DNA from: Acinetobacter ursingii DSM 16037 = CIP 107286
GTDB taxonomy: Bacteria > Pseudomonadota > Gammaproteobacteria > Pseudomonadales > Moraxellaceae
NCBI RefSeq assembly: GCF_000368825.1
Contig: NZ_KB849716.1
Span: 390,461-454,460, forward strand
Length of the DNA: 64,000 nucleotides
Direction of reading: 5' to 3'
This document shows, piece after piece, positions 54,047-62,490 of this stretch; positions within the stretch are counted from its first letter, which is position 1; every line of letters begins with the position of its first letter. Position numbers and translations under genes: made by a program. The notes below the pieces were generated by a model that did no database searches, was not told where the DNA came from, and saw only the letters and a list, made by a program, of their open reading frames with translations.

Positions 54047-54943
54047 CTAATTCACTGCCTGCACACTCTGCTTTAAACCTTGCTGAATCTCCTGCACATA
54101 GCCCAATTGCGCTGAATGCTCTGTATCTGCAGCACTGTCATTGTTTGGATAAAATTCCTCTAGCAATTCAATCCCCTCCTCTGCATGCACCTCAAACTTG
54201 GCATTGGCAAAACCCTGCCGCGCAATCTGATCTAATGCCGCCTGATCAAACCCTGCCTGCTTACCTTGTTGGTCAATCTCCTTGGCTGTCTGTATCGCGG
54301 ATTGCAAATCCACACCTTCCCGTAACGTTAAATCCACGTAATACACAGGCTGACGATAGCTTTGGGTGGTGCTTTTCCCACGCAAGGTGAGCTGCAATGG
54401 TAAACACGACAACAAACCACCTGATGCCGCATGGTAGTAATTCAAACGTGCTGCCAAAGTGCGAATGCTGTTAAAACCAGTGGTTCTGAAAATAAAAGTC
54501 CCAAACTCATCGGCTTCGCCTAAATTGACATGCAGGCGTCCATAAGGCTTGCAATGTCCACCTTGTCCAAGTGGGCATAAGTCGGGTGATGGACAAGGAT
54601 GTTGCTCTACACCTTGTGATGTCATACGTTGGCAGGTTTGACCATTCCCCACACAAATCGGGCGTCCTGTCTGACGGTCAAATAAACTGTATTCCGCTCG
54701 TAGATTGAGTTCAGGATCATTAAAGATCATACGCACAGGGATGCTGCGCAGTTTTTGATTCGGTGCTTGGCTACGCAATTGCTCATCCAAGGGGTGTTTA
54801 ATCCAACCGTCCTTACCCTGTATTTGACTTGTAATGGTGAACTGATCGTCTTTCTCAGGGATGCGTTTCCCGTTCTTTTCGACAACTTTGCCGATACTGA
54901 TCCGCCCAAGAATTGGCGGTGTAATGGCTAGACCTTTAATCAT
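54047..54943 (-). CDS. Hydrolase/metal-binding protein of integrative elements
   Basis: A 298-residue protein of the type found beside YqaJ and DUF932 genes in integrative elements. A Cys/His cluster GNGQTCQRM...HPCPSPDLCPLGQGGHCKPYG (about residues 97-135; four or more Cys) probably binds zinc or an iron-sulfur cluster, followed by TTGFNSIRTLAARLNYYHAA. It begins MIKGLAITPPILGRISIGK. It may be a RecT/single-strand annealing-associated or recombination-linked protein; catalytic role unproven. Confidence 0.75.
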   Translation of the reverse strand: MIKGLAITPPILGRISIGKVVEKNGKRIPEKDDQFTITSQIQGKDGWIKHPLDEQLRSQAPNQKLRSIPVRMIFNDPELNLRAEYSLFDRQTGRPICVGNGQTCQRMTSQGVEQHPCPSPDLCPLGQGGHCKPYGRLHVNLGEADEFGTFIFRTTGFNSIRTLAARLNYYHAASGGLLSCLPLQLTLRGKSTTQSYRQPVYYVDLTLREGVDLQSAIQTAKEIDQQGKQAGFDQAALDQIARQGFANAKFEVHAEEGIELLEEFYPNNDSAADTEHSAQLGYVQEIQQGLKQSVQAVN

Positions 54944-55014
54944 GTTGAAATTCCTCTGTCGTTGATATGTTTAGATGTGTTGCACTGTTTGCTTAAATTA
55001 AAATCGGCATAAAA

Positions 55015-55040
55015 AATCCCGTGCAGGGCTGCACGGGATT
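55015..55040 (-). terminator. Terminator after yqaJ-like gene
   Basis: AATCCCGTGCAG / CTGCACGGGATT, 12-bp stem, running into T6 on the minus strand. Confidence 0.85.
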
Positions 55041-55081
55041 TCAGGTTTCATTTTGCTGAGTGTTTGGCTCTAGGCTTTAAG

Positions 55082-56155
55082 CTAATCTTGATAAATGTTG
55101 AAACGACGACTGCCTGCTTTCTGCAATGGGTACTGTTGAATGAGTTCAGGTTGGTGCTGAAGTAAGGACTTGATGTCTAGGCTGATACTGTCCTTGCTTT
55201 TCTTCCATGTCACCGAACCTTGCTGAAATACGGCACGTTCATGTTCCTGCATCAGTGCCTGAACACGGTGTTTGAGTAGGTCAAACTGGCTTTGGTGTTG
55301 TTCAATCTGTTGTTTCTCCTGTATCAGTTGATCAAACAGTTCATTGGCAAGCTTCACCTCCGTTAGATCAACACAGCTGAGTGGGGTATGTTCAGGATAG
55401 AGCTGCTGTAAAGCTTTGGCTGCCGATTCACTGGCATCCACTGCTGGTGGAACGTCATTTTCAACACATTCCCAAAATAATCGTTCTGCCTGAATGATCT
55501 GTTCAATCAAAGCTTCATTACGACTGACTTTGTAGATTTTGGTTTCCTGTCCACACAGCAACACACAAATATGTGCCGCTTGCTTGCCTGTAACGGCCAG
55601 TTGGTGTTGTACCTGACACAACACGTATAACGGCACACCCTCCCGCCAAAGTTTGGCACCATATTCCCCTGCAGTTTTACATTCCAGTATTTGCACGTCT
55701 TCATTGCCCACCACGGCATAATCCAAGTTCGCCAACATAAAAGCTTTATCAGGATCAGGATGCTGCAGCACCGCATTGACCCGACGAACTTTGTTGTTGG
55801 TATGCAGACTGTAGTATTCAGCCACTAGCGGTTCTAACTGCTTGCCCCAATATAAAGGTGCATGTCCTGAGCTTTCATCATCAATATTCTGCTGTACCCG
55901 TCCTGTTTTGATCATCCACAGTTCCAGCATCGACATATAAGGATTCAAGCCACAGGCGGCTGCGGCATCACTGCTGCCTATTCCCTGTTTACGCACTTCC
56001 AGCCATGCCTGATAGTCCAGTTGTTTGGTGCTGATCAGACGTTTGGCATTTAAACTACGTTTTGAACCTGATTGACTTTGTTTAAGCTTGTCATTGGCTA
56101 CAGTTGGTAAATACTGAGATTGAGACGTTACTGCTGGATTTATAATCTGATTCAT
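55082..56155 (-). CDS. YqaJ-like viral recombinase (exonuclease)
   Basis: A 357-residue lambda-exonuclease-type nuclease. Motifs: KQGIGSSDAAAACGLNPYMS (about 53-72, the GxxxSD entry), HPDPDKAFMLANLDYAVVG and the catalytic ECKTAGEYGA (about 157), then VLCQVQHQLAVTGKQAA. A coiled helical region closes the protein. It degrades one DNA strand and works with a single-strand annealing protein in phages and integrative elements. The gene stands between two strong terminators. Confidence 0.85.
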   Translation of the reverse strand: MNQIINPAVTSQSQYLPTVANDKLKQSQSGSKRSLNAKRLISTKQLDYQAWLEVRKQGIGSSDAAAACGLNPYMSMLELWMIKTGRVQQNIDDESSGHAPLYWGKQLEPLVAEYYSLHTNNKVRRVNAVLQHPDPDKAFMLANLDYAVVGNEDVQILECKTAGEYGAKLWREGVPLYVLCQVQHQLAVTGKQAAHICVLLCGQETKIYKVSRNEALIEQIIQAERLFWECVENDVPPAVDASESAAKALQQLYPEHTPLSCVDLTEVKLANELFDQLIQEKQQIEQHQSQFDLLKHRVQALMQEHERAVFQQGSVTWKKSKDSISLDIKSLLQHQPELIQQYPLQKAGSRRFNIYQD

Positions 56156-56195
56156 GGATTTATCCTTCTATCATTGATTTTAAAACGGCAAAAAA

Positions 56196-56219
56196 AAACC
56201 ACATCTTCGGATGTGGTTT
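56196..56219 (-). terminator. Terminator with a TTCG tetraloop
   Basis: AAACCACATC-TTCG-GATGTGGTTT, 10-bp stem, with T8 following on the minus strand. It ends the small gene upstream. Confidence 0.9.
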
Positions 56220-56236
56220 TGGTTCAATGGTTTAGT

Positions 56237-56485
56237 TTACTTAGTAAGCCTTTTAACAGCTTCAAGAACTTCAGCCTCTAAATGTCGATCTAAAGTTTCT
56301 TTTGGCATATCTAATTCAATCAGATATTGACCATCTGAGTTTTGCTGGTTTTTCAAAATATATCGCTCAAAGCCAAAATTGACTTTCATCACTTCGAGCA
56401 AATAGCTATAAACACGAGGATCTGAAATATATACCTGTGAAATCTCGTCACCGACCGAAGCAGTTGTGAAATATTGATTTTGCAT
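56237..56485 (-). CDS. Small hypothetical protein of the island
   Basis: An 82-residue acidic protein (VGDEISQVYISDPRVYSYLL near the start, LDMPKETLDRHLEAEVLEAV near the end) without membrane segments. A strong terminator follows 18 bases downstream, which supports expression. No family recognised. Confidence 0.6.
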   Translation of the reverse strand: MQNQYFTTASVGDEISQVYISDPRVYSYLLEVMKVNFGFERYILKNQQNSDGQYLIELDMPKETLDRHLEAEVLEAVKRLTK

Positions 56486-56560
56486 TGAAACACCATTCTT
56501 AGATTTTAATCATTCTATAAATGGTGGCTATATTTGATTTTTCAAATACTTAAAGACTTC

Positions 56561-57598
56561 TTAGCCTGCCATTGACAGTGCAAACTCTAATCCACGTTGT
56601 TTCAATGCCGCGCCTGCACCAAACCACGCAGAGTCAAGGCGGTGATCAGTACTCATCGCACGACGTTCATGGTCGACAAACTCGGTGATCGCACAAAGTA
56701 GTCCATAGGCGGTGTCTTTGGCTGAAGATAAATCTGCCCCACGTCCCTGCCCATTAAACATATTCATGACTTTGGTCATGGCACGTCCATTCGGTTCAGT
56801 TTTATTGGGTTGTGGATTGGCTTGAGACGCGACATTACGGTAGTACTGAATAATGTTATCCTCCTGTTCCATCGCACTTAGGCTATTGTTGTTAAATACC
56901 GCATCAAAATAAGCCGCTGCTTCTTTCTGGGTGACTTTACGTTGGGTGAGTTGTTTCATTTCATACATGTGGTCGTACCATGTTTTCACTGAAATACCGA
57001 GTTGATCTTTGACTTTGTCGGCATCAAACTTAGTACTGTGCGGTACTTTGACCACGCCTGCATTGGAACTCTGCCCTCGTAAGGCAATCGCTAAGGTGTT
57101 ATTGCACACCACACGGATATTAGTGAATTGTGCGGTGGTGGCTAAAGTACCATCACATGCGGTTGCTAGCAGAATATAGCCATTGCTGACATCTCCACCT
57201 TTCAATTCTGCGGTTTGCCCTGTACGTGCCAAGGCCCAGAACTTCTTCCCTCCTTTTAAGACACCTGCAGTTTCCAACTCAAAGCCTGATTGCTCCGTCA
57301 GGTCTCGGTAAAATTCCAGAATCTCCATCGGTTGGACTTCTTGATAACGCTGACTGACCACGGATAAAGGGGCATGGGTATCTGAACGATACAGTACCCG
57401 TTGTTCTTCATACGGCATGATGATGCTTTGTCCACGTGAGTTTTGAGCCATGTAGCTGACATTGGATGATTCAATGCGCCAATCCATGCCTGCCTGCTTG
57501 GCCCAGACTTCAATCGGTTGGTTTTGCGTGAGTTGATTACCTAAACCATGCCAAGGGGTTTCACCGACATAAGCCATTTGTTCAATTTGATGTGCCAT
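56561..57598 (-). CDS. DUF932 phage/plasmid-like protein
   Basis: A 345-residue DUF932 (TIGR03299-type) protein: AYVGETPWHGLGNQL at the start, RVLYRSDTHAPLSVVSQRYQ, KFWALARTG, ILLATACDGTLATTAQFTNI with RVVCNNTLAIAL, and the C-terminal TAYGLLCAITEFVDHERRA. Widespread on plasmids, phages and integrative elements; function unknown, suspected DNA-related. Located upstream of the yqaJ-like gene in the same orientation. Confidence 0.88.
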   Translation of the reverse strand: MAHQIEQMAYVGETPWHGLGNQLTQNQPIEVWAKQAGMDWRIESSNVSYMAQNSRGQSIIMPYEEQRVLYRSDTHAPLSVVSQRYQEVQPMEILEFYRDLTEQSGFELETAGVLKGGKKFWALARTGQTAELKGGDVSNGYILLATACDGTLATTAQFTNIRVVCNNTLAIALRGQSSNAGVVKVPHSTKFDADKVKDQLGISVKTWYDHMYEMKQLTQRKVTQKEAAAYFDAVFNNNSLSAMEQEDNIIQYYRNVASQANPQPNKTEPNGRAMTKVMNMFNGQGRGADLSSAKDTAYGLLCAITEFVDHERRAMSTDHRLDSAWFGAGAALKQRGLEFALSMAG

Positions 57599-57709
57599 TT
57601 TGATTATTCCTCAAATAAAAGTGAAAGATGTAAAGATGCAGAAATGTGCTGTAAGGGTTTAAACAATCCATCTATTCAAAGATGTAACCGTGTAAAGTCA
57701 GAGATGCGA

Positions 57710-58009
57710 TTACGGCACCCATGCAAACGCTTGTTGGCAATCCAAACAGAGATACTGCTCGGCATTGCTGTAAAATTTTTCATAGCAGTACTGACTGACA
57801 ATAACCAATACACCACCCACCACAACACCGATGGCTGCGCCTGTAAAAGGCGGGAATCCTGCCTTTTTGGCAAGCTGCATGCCGAACAGCGCCATCTGTG
57901 TCGGTGAAATACAGCGTTGCAGTTGTTCGAAATAGTTGGCGTTTGCATGACTTGAATCAGTCTGTCTGACATGGGTGGACTGACAATAGGGGCATTGAAT
58001 TAAGGACAT
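57710..58009 (-). CDS. Small membrane protein with two Cys pairs
   Basis: About 99 residues. MSLIQCPYCQSTHVRQT gives an N-terminal zinc-ribbon-like CPYC, a central hydrophobic helix (AAIGVVVGGVLVIVSQYCY) and a C-terminal CLDCQQAF. The two Cys pairs could form one zinc ribbon across the membrane loop or separate knuckles. The start at 58009 is preferred over 58060. Function unknown; neighbours belong to the mobile-element module. Confidence 0.65.
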   Translation of the reverse strand: MSLIQCPYCQSTHVRQTDSSHANANYFEQLQRCISPTQMALFGMQLAKKAGFPPFTGAAIGVVVGGVLVIVSQYCYEKFYSNAEQYLCLDCQQAFAWVP

Positions 58010-58064
58010 TGAATATTCCTTGTTAAATGAATTGGGTACGAAAAGCTGAATTGAGGGCATAAAA

Positions 58065-58091
58065 AAACCGTGCCCATTGAGGACACGGTTT
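58065..58091 (-). terminator. Terminator of the exported-protein genes
   Basis: AAACCGTG / CACGGTTT with a GC-rich inner part, followed by T7 on the minus strand, closes the unit 59.4-58.1 kb. Confidence 0.85.
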
Positions 58092-58149
58092 GATTTGGTG
58101 TTTCATCTAAATTTAAATGCTGTGTTTTAACATTTAGAATGCAAGACGG

Positions 58150-58539
58150 TTATTGAAAGCTATAGCTTGCAGTGCCTTTATCTGTTTCGACATCAACCTG
58201 CACCACATTACTGTAGCTACAGTCTGTTAATTTTAGTCTTAAACGTTGCCCCATCTTAAAGTGCTGCGGATATTCCAACGATCGACGATAGCCTTCATAA
58301 CGACATTGTCCATGATTGACAGAAACATGGCTGACATCGATAGGCTCTGCAATATTGGAACGGATGGTCAATACCGTAGCGGATTGATTTTGGGCATACC
58401 AGTTACTGGTATCAATTACATCGAGTTCGACCGTAAACGTGTTTGGATCAAGGCCAGCATTACAGCCACTCAACATGATGCCTGTCGTTGTAGTCACTGC
58501 GAAGAGCAAGGGTTTTAAAAGTTGCTTCATCAAGTTCAT
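58150..58539 (-). CDS. Small lipoprotein of the island
   Basis: A 129-residue protein with a lipoprotein signal (LLKPLLFAVTTTTGIMLSGC-N). The mature part (about 105 residues) is predicted beta-rich (ATVLTIRSNIAEPIDVSHVS) with two Cys (GQCRYEG, TDCSYSN) that could pair. It starts 2 bases after the upstream gene. No family recognised. Three exported small proteins in a row suggest an envelope function such as exclusion or superinfection control; this is conjecture. Confidence 0.65.
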   Translation of the reverse strand: MNLMKQLLKPLLFAVTTTTGIMLSGCNAGLDPNTFTVELDVIDTSNWYAQNQSATVLTIRSNIAEPIDVSHVSVNHGQCRYEGYRRSLEYPQHFKMGQRLRLKLTDCSYSNVVQVDVETDKGTASYSFQ

Positions 58540-58541
58540 CC

Positions 58542-59123
58542 TTAGCAGTAGTTATAGCTCACGCCATAATCGCCTGTATTTAAGTCAATGCTGGCCAGAT
58601 GGATTTCACAGTCTGTGCCGTTATCAAATTTATAAACGTAGTAGCGATTACCCGCTTGCTCCGATTCCAGTGCGCCATGTTCTTGCAAGCTAAAGTCTTG
58701 CACTGATTTGCCTGTATCTTTTGCGGCTTTTGCAAAGATATAGCGTTGATACTTGTCTATATTGTCCTGCTCAAATTCAGGCAGTTCATCATAAGGCAGC
58801 ATCGACAGTAAGGTATCCACAGCCTTAAGGTTTTGATCAAACTCAAAACTCAGCAGCTCAGGCTCATGATCTGATGGACTCAGACTTTTGCTTCCCGTGG
58901 TCAATTCTTTGACATCAATCCCATCCACTTCTGCTGCTGCAATCTCAGTGGATACTGCTTCTGAATTGGCAGATTCTAAAGGTTGTGCAGAGCTGACCTC
59001 AGAAGTGTTGGCTGGAACCGTTTTTTCAGTTGGGTGTTTAGGGCTAAAGAAGTAGAAGCCTGCGATGCTGATCAAGGTCAGGGCTAAGATTGCCGCCAAG
59101 CCCAATATGGTTTTTTGGTTCAT
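58542..59123 (-). CDS. Membrane-anchored hypothetical protein
   Basis: A 193-residue protein with an N-terminal membrane anchor (ILGLAAILALTLISIAGFYF), a Ser/Glu/Ala-rich linker (about 30-80) and a C-terminal domain ending GTDCEIHLASIDLNTGDYGV with a final NYC, two Cys probably linked. Located between two other exported proteins, 17 bases after the preceding gene. Function unknown. Confidence 0.65.
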   Translation of the reverse strand: MNQKTILGLAAILALTLISIAGFYFFSPKHPTEKTVPANTSEVSSAQPLESANSEAVSTEIAAAEVDGIDVKELTTGSKSLSPSDHEPELLSFEFDQNLKAVDTLLSMLPYDELPEFEQDNIDKYQRYIFAKAAKDTGKSVQDFSLQEHGALESEQAGNRYYVYKFDNGTDCEIHLASIDLNTGDYGVSYNYC

Positions 59124-59140
59124 TTGAATGTTCCCCTCAT

Positions 59141-59407
59141 TTAGTTGGGCACAGTGACTTGACCATTCTGCGCATTAAAGTGAACAAAGCGTGGACAACC
59201 ACCTTGAAAGTTCACCGTGAAATTACGCCAACCACGGTTGCCAGGATTGGTTTTATAAAGACATTGATAAACCCCACCGCCTGTATGATGTGCTTGAATA
59301 AGGTAGGATTCACTGGCTTGTGCAAACCAGCCTGCCTGCGCCAATGATGCGCCTGCAAGTAGTGATGAAATCAGGGTCGTTTTTAGGAAAGTTTTAAACA
59401 TCATCAT
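59141..59407 (-). CDS. Small secreted protein of the island
   Basis: About 88 residues beginning MMMFKTFLKTTLISSLLAGA, a signal peptide with cleavage after AQA. The mature part has GGGVYQCLYKTNPGNRGWRN and a terminal GCPRFVHF (one Cys pair). The longer frame to 59470 lacks a start context; AGAGAA precedes 59407. First gene of the exported trio. No family recognised. Confidence 0.6.
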   Translation of the reverse strand: MMMFKTFLKTTLISSLLAGASLAQAGWFAQASESYLIQAHHTGGGVYQCLYKTNPGNRGWRNFTVNFQGGCPRFVHFNAQNGQVTVPN

Positions 59408-59730
59408 TTTCTCTTTTTTATAGGCATCACTGGTCTTGGTCTTAATCAGACGCAGTGTTACCCATGTCATAAATGTTGGAATGAATATCTATGTTTTTTG
59501 AAGTGTTATAGACGATAAAGCACACAAACCTATGCCCCTCAAAAACAGCATGAGAGATTCATCTTCATATCGGTAATATGTACTTGAAAAAGTTTTATTC
59601 TTAGAAAGTCATGGACACAGCTATGCACAAAATACACAGCATCAGGTCACATTACCCCTGTGGTGTAGATCGGGCACACATAAAAAAGAGAAATATAAAA
59701 GACGGTCTTGATGTAAGCGCATGGCGTACT

Positions 59731-59926
59731 CCTAGATGATTTAGAAGTTCTACCAAAATCACTGTCAAATAATGGTGGTAGAACGAGAAAGGGTTGACAG
59801 ACCAGTCATCTAGGAACCGGCACGCACAAGGCGTCCCTCCCTCGCCCTACCGCAACGAAGGGGGACGAACGAGTTCGCCACCAAAAAATTACTTTTTTGA
59901 TGTGCTAGATGATAACGGTCTGTCAA
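59731..59926. other. Highly structured region with mutually exclusive stems (candidate RNA, origin or att-like element)
   Basis: Stem A pairs CCTAGATGA (59731-59739) with TCATCTAGG (59806-59814), enclosing a 9-bp hairpin GTTCTACCA/TGGTAGAAC (59747-59784). Stem B pairs TTGACAGACC (59794-59803) with GGTCTGTCAA (59917-59926) and TCATCTAG (59806-59813) with CTAGATGA (59905-59912). Bases 59806-59813 cannot be in both. Inside stem B are CGTCCC/GGGACG (59832/59862) and a CGAA-TTCG hairpin. GC-rich against the AT-rich surroundings. Not a known RNA family that I can name. A TTG-started frame (59794-60003) crosses it but shows no family. Confidence 0.55.
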
Positions 59927-60012
59927 AACCGACTGACGATGTAGGTCAGCAGGCTAAGGATAATCTGCACGCTGTAGAGCGTCAAGCAAGTGCAGGACTC
60001 TGATATAAATTT

Positions 60013-60975
60013 TCAGCGCCGTACAGATGCTCCATCAAACCATTTAAATCCTTTAGGGTAAATGCAGATTCTATTCGGAAGCCCAAACTGCCCCGTTTGA
60101 TTCTCTGGCATGCTATTTAATGCACCCAAAGGACAGCCCGCTTCTTCTTGAGTGATCCGATCAATCCTCAGCGCTTTTTGTGCATCAGCATCGGAAAGCT
60201 GATGATGCATTTCTGGATAAACGCATGTGCCTAGATATCCAGTCGCTCTCATCCAGTGCTCTCTGCTATCATTGCAATATCCCAAAGGATCAGAATAGAG
60301 TGATCGGTTAAAGCTCAGATAAAAGTGGATCACATAACGCTGCTGAACATCATCCCGTACAATTTGATAAAAGCGGTAAATGGCTTGTGTTCTATACCAA
60401 TACTCAGCCGCTAGACTTTTTTGGAAATTTGATAAAAATCGCTCTAACTGTCGCAAATCGATAATTTCATTTCCACCCTCATTTAGACTTAGTTCCAGCT
60501 TTAAATCCGCAGCATCGGGATAGATCTGGCTTGTATTACGGTAGGATTCTCTCAACTTTTCAATCCGCTTTTCGTAGCGCTCATTCAGCTTATGCATTTC
60601 TTCAGTTAAGCTGGTGCTTTCAAACAGCACTCTCAGCCGCTTTACGATCTTATCGATATAAAAACCAGCGCTTCTTTGCGCCGTGACCTCAAAGAACCGA
60701 ATCTGCTCTTCCTGTAATACACTGCAGTAAGCCTGAAAGAACTTGTCTGCCCAAAAGGAAAAAGACAAATGCTCATGAATGCCAACGGCCATCATTCTGC
60801 GCCATGCTGAAAAATAACCAGACAGTTTCCGCTTGAACTCCTGATCTATATTTTTTTGATGAGCATCGTAATCAGTACCTTCTGGAATTGGAGCAAAGCG
60901 AATCGTTTGGTAATGCTCTAAAACGTCTTGTTCTAATCGGGGTGCTGTAACAAACTCTAACTCTGAATGGCTCAT
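60013..60975 (-). CDS. Hypothetical protein related in context to replication genes
   Basis: A 320-residue protein, possibly distantly like the inovirus Gp2/YfjJ-type neighbour (YRFYQIVRDDVQQRYVIHFY then LSFNRSLYSDP), with Cys/His near the end (GCPLGALNSMPENQTGQFGL). The middle (about 110-190) is helical and charged. No nuclease motif is obvious. It follows the Gp2-like gene after 42 bases, in the same orientation, so joint expression is likely. I do not recognise it with confidence. Confidence 0.6.
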   Translation of the reverse strand: MSHSELEFVTAPRLEQDVLEHYQTIRFAPIPEGTDYDAHQKNIDQEFKRKLSGYFSAWRRMMAVGIHEHLSFSFWADKFFQAYCSVLQEEQIRFFEVTAQRSAGFYIDKIVKRLRVLFESTSLTEEMHKLNERYEKRIEKLRESYRNTSQIYPDAADLKLELSLNEGGNEIIDLRQLERFLSNFQKSLAAEYWYRTQAIYRFYQIVRDDVQQRYVIHFYLSFNRSLYSDPLGYCNDSREHWMRATGYLGTCVYPEMHHQLSDADAQKALRIDRITQEEAGCPLGALNSMPENQTGQFGLPNRICIYPKGFKWFDGASVRR

Positions 60976-61017
60976 GTGTTGTCCTATGAATGAATTGATT
61001 TCATAGAACTGGCATGT

Positions 61018-62019
61018 TCATAATTTTTTAAACCAAATCTCCTCTTCCAGCTTTGCTAAAGCGGTCTGCGCATCCCATTCTTTGATTCTTCTATTTTCTT
61101 CTATATCAGGTATTGGGCGACCATGATGCTGATAATCCCCCTTATAAAACGTTTTACGCCCTCGTGGTTTAACCAATAACGACTGCTCGTATTTATCAGG
61201 GTCACTGAGATAAGCAACTGCACCCAAAGCATTGTTGCCTTGTTCGGGTGTCGTTCGACGAATATCTCCAATACCTAAACGACCTTGCTTCTCGTAGTTG
61301 TCTTTATTCGCTGTCGTGTTGATGTTCCGCCCAAAACCCTTATCGAATGTGATTTCCTTCCACTTATCGATCACTCCCTCAGCAATTTTATAATCACTCT
61401 GATGCTTCGATCTATTAATCACCAATGTTAAATGAGCATGAAAGCCTTTGGTTATACCCTGCTCCAGTGCGATCGCATAGGTCAAAAGTGCATCAAAATA
61501 TCCATTCTTATCAGTGATCAAATCACGCAGTTTTCCAATATGCTGATAGAAGTCATTTACTGTAATTTCACTCATGCTGTCCTTGCTATAGCTCAAATCC
61601 ACTCTGATCACTAGAACCGAATAATACCCCTTGATTGCGCCTTCGAACTCCTCAAGTAATGCCACTCGATTCAATTCTTTCCGTCTCGCAAAGCTTTTGA
61701 TCTCATCACGTATCAGCCCTCGATGCGCATGCAGGATTCGTCTTAATGCCTTAATTTCCCCTATTGAAAGCCCTGTCAGATATTCAGCAAAGCTAAGCAT
61801 GCCACGTTGGCTATTGACGTATTCAGTAACTGCAATAAACGCCCTAAGCGATGCTGCATACTCAAGCCCTTCTTGTTTAAACGCTTCAAATGCGCAATAC
61901 AAGCGTTCTAGGTTGAAAATGAATGCTTCGTCTGAAATATCAAAATTAAGACATACATCTACAAAGCGATGAATGGTATACATCACCCTTGCCTGATCAT
62001 CTAAATCCAATGGGAACAC
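61018..62019 (-). CDS. Inovirus Gp2/YagK-YfjJ-like replication-type protein
   Basis: A 333-residue protein. The middle shows the YfjJ/Gp2 pattern: YYSVLVIRVDLSYSKDSMSE, then GITKGFHAHLTLVINRSKHQ (about 190-208) with a H-x-H pair, and GYF-type hydrophobic helices; the C-terminal part has GAVAYLSDPDKYEQ. Related proteins are proposed to start replication of filamentous phages and satellites. GTG start supported by AAGGAAG six bases upstream. A perfect hairpin overlaps that ribosome-binding site. Confidence 0.7.
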   Translation of the reverse strand: MFPLDLDDQARVMYTIHRFVDVCLNFDISDEAFIFNLERLYCAFEAFKQEGLEYAASLRAFIAVTEYVNSQRGMLSFAEYLTGLSIGEIKALRRILHAHRGLIRDEIKSFARRKELNRVALLEEFEGAIKGYYSVLVIRVDLSYSKDSMSEITVNDFYQHIGKLRDLITDKNGYFDALLTYAIALEQGITKGFHAHLTLVINRSKHQSDYKIAEGVIDKWKEITFDKGFGRNINTTANKDNYEKQGRLGIGDIRRTTPEQGNNALGAVAYLSDPDKYEQSLLVKPRGRKTFYKGDYQHHGRPIPDIEENRRIKEWDAQTALAKLEEEIWFKKL

Positions 62020-62029
62020 GTTGAACTTC

Positions 62030-62057
62030 CTTAACTATGATTCACGTCATAGTTAAG
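62030..62057 (-). promoter_or_regulatory. Hairpin overlapping the ribosome-binding site of the Gp2-like gene
   Basis: CTTAACTATGA / TCATAGTTAAG, 11-bp perfect stem, 6-base loop. Its right arm (minus strand) merges with the AAGGAAG Shine-Dalgarno (62026-62033). Either an operator or a translational control structure limiting the replication-type protein. Confidence 0.6.
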
Positions 62058-62490
62058 CAATCGACTTATTTTTTTAAATAGTGTTTTTATCTAGAGTAAG
62101 AACAAGTCATCCACTATCCGCATTTATCGAATAGTGCTCTCATTCTACATGGACTATTGGTCCCTATCATCATGCATATTGGGTATATATTCATATCTGC
62201 ATGACATGTCTAACTGTTCTTGTTATCTGTATGAGTAACAGTGATTGTATTGATATATCTAGTATTTATAGTTCTATACGCTTCAGTCATTAATCTATTA
62301 TTAGTATTAATCTATATATTAATAATATATAAAACCGTCTTAGCGTAAAAGCAATAACCATAGCCTAGCTGATCAGCAGAATTTCCAGACCTTCGGCTAA
62401 GCTAGGCTTTTTATATATTTTAGCGTTACGATAGTTAAGTCAGAAAAATGATTTTTAGCTGAAATTTCATATCAGCTCAACAACTGTATT
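62058..62490. other. AT-rich regulatory region with a plus-strand terminator-like hairpin
   Basis: No protein gene. 62200-62340 is extremely AT-rich with ATTAAT/TATATT repeats, the kind of sequence seen at replication origins. AGCCTAGCT (62362-62370) and AGCTAGGCT (62400-62408) form a 9-bp stem followed by TTTTTATATATTTT, a terminator for the plus strand although no plus-strand gene precedes it. This leaves room for a small plus-strand RNA. Confidence 0.5.

Noticed and set aside
57548..57907. Plus-strand 119-residue frame over the DUF932 start and the small membrane gene
   Set aside because: Shadow of two minus-strand genes; no family motif.
59794..60003. Plus-strand frame (69 residues) across the structured region
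   Set aside because: It starts with TTG at an arm of stem B, shows no family similarity and no ribosome-binding site; kept only as part of the structured region.
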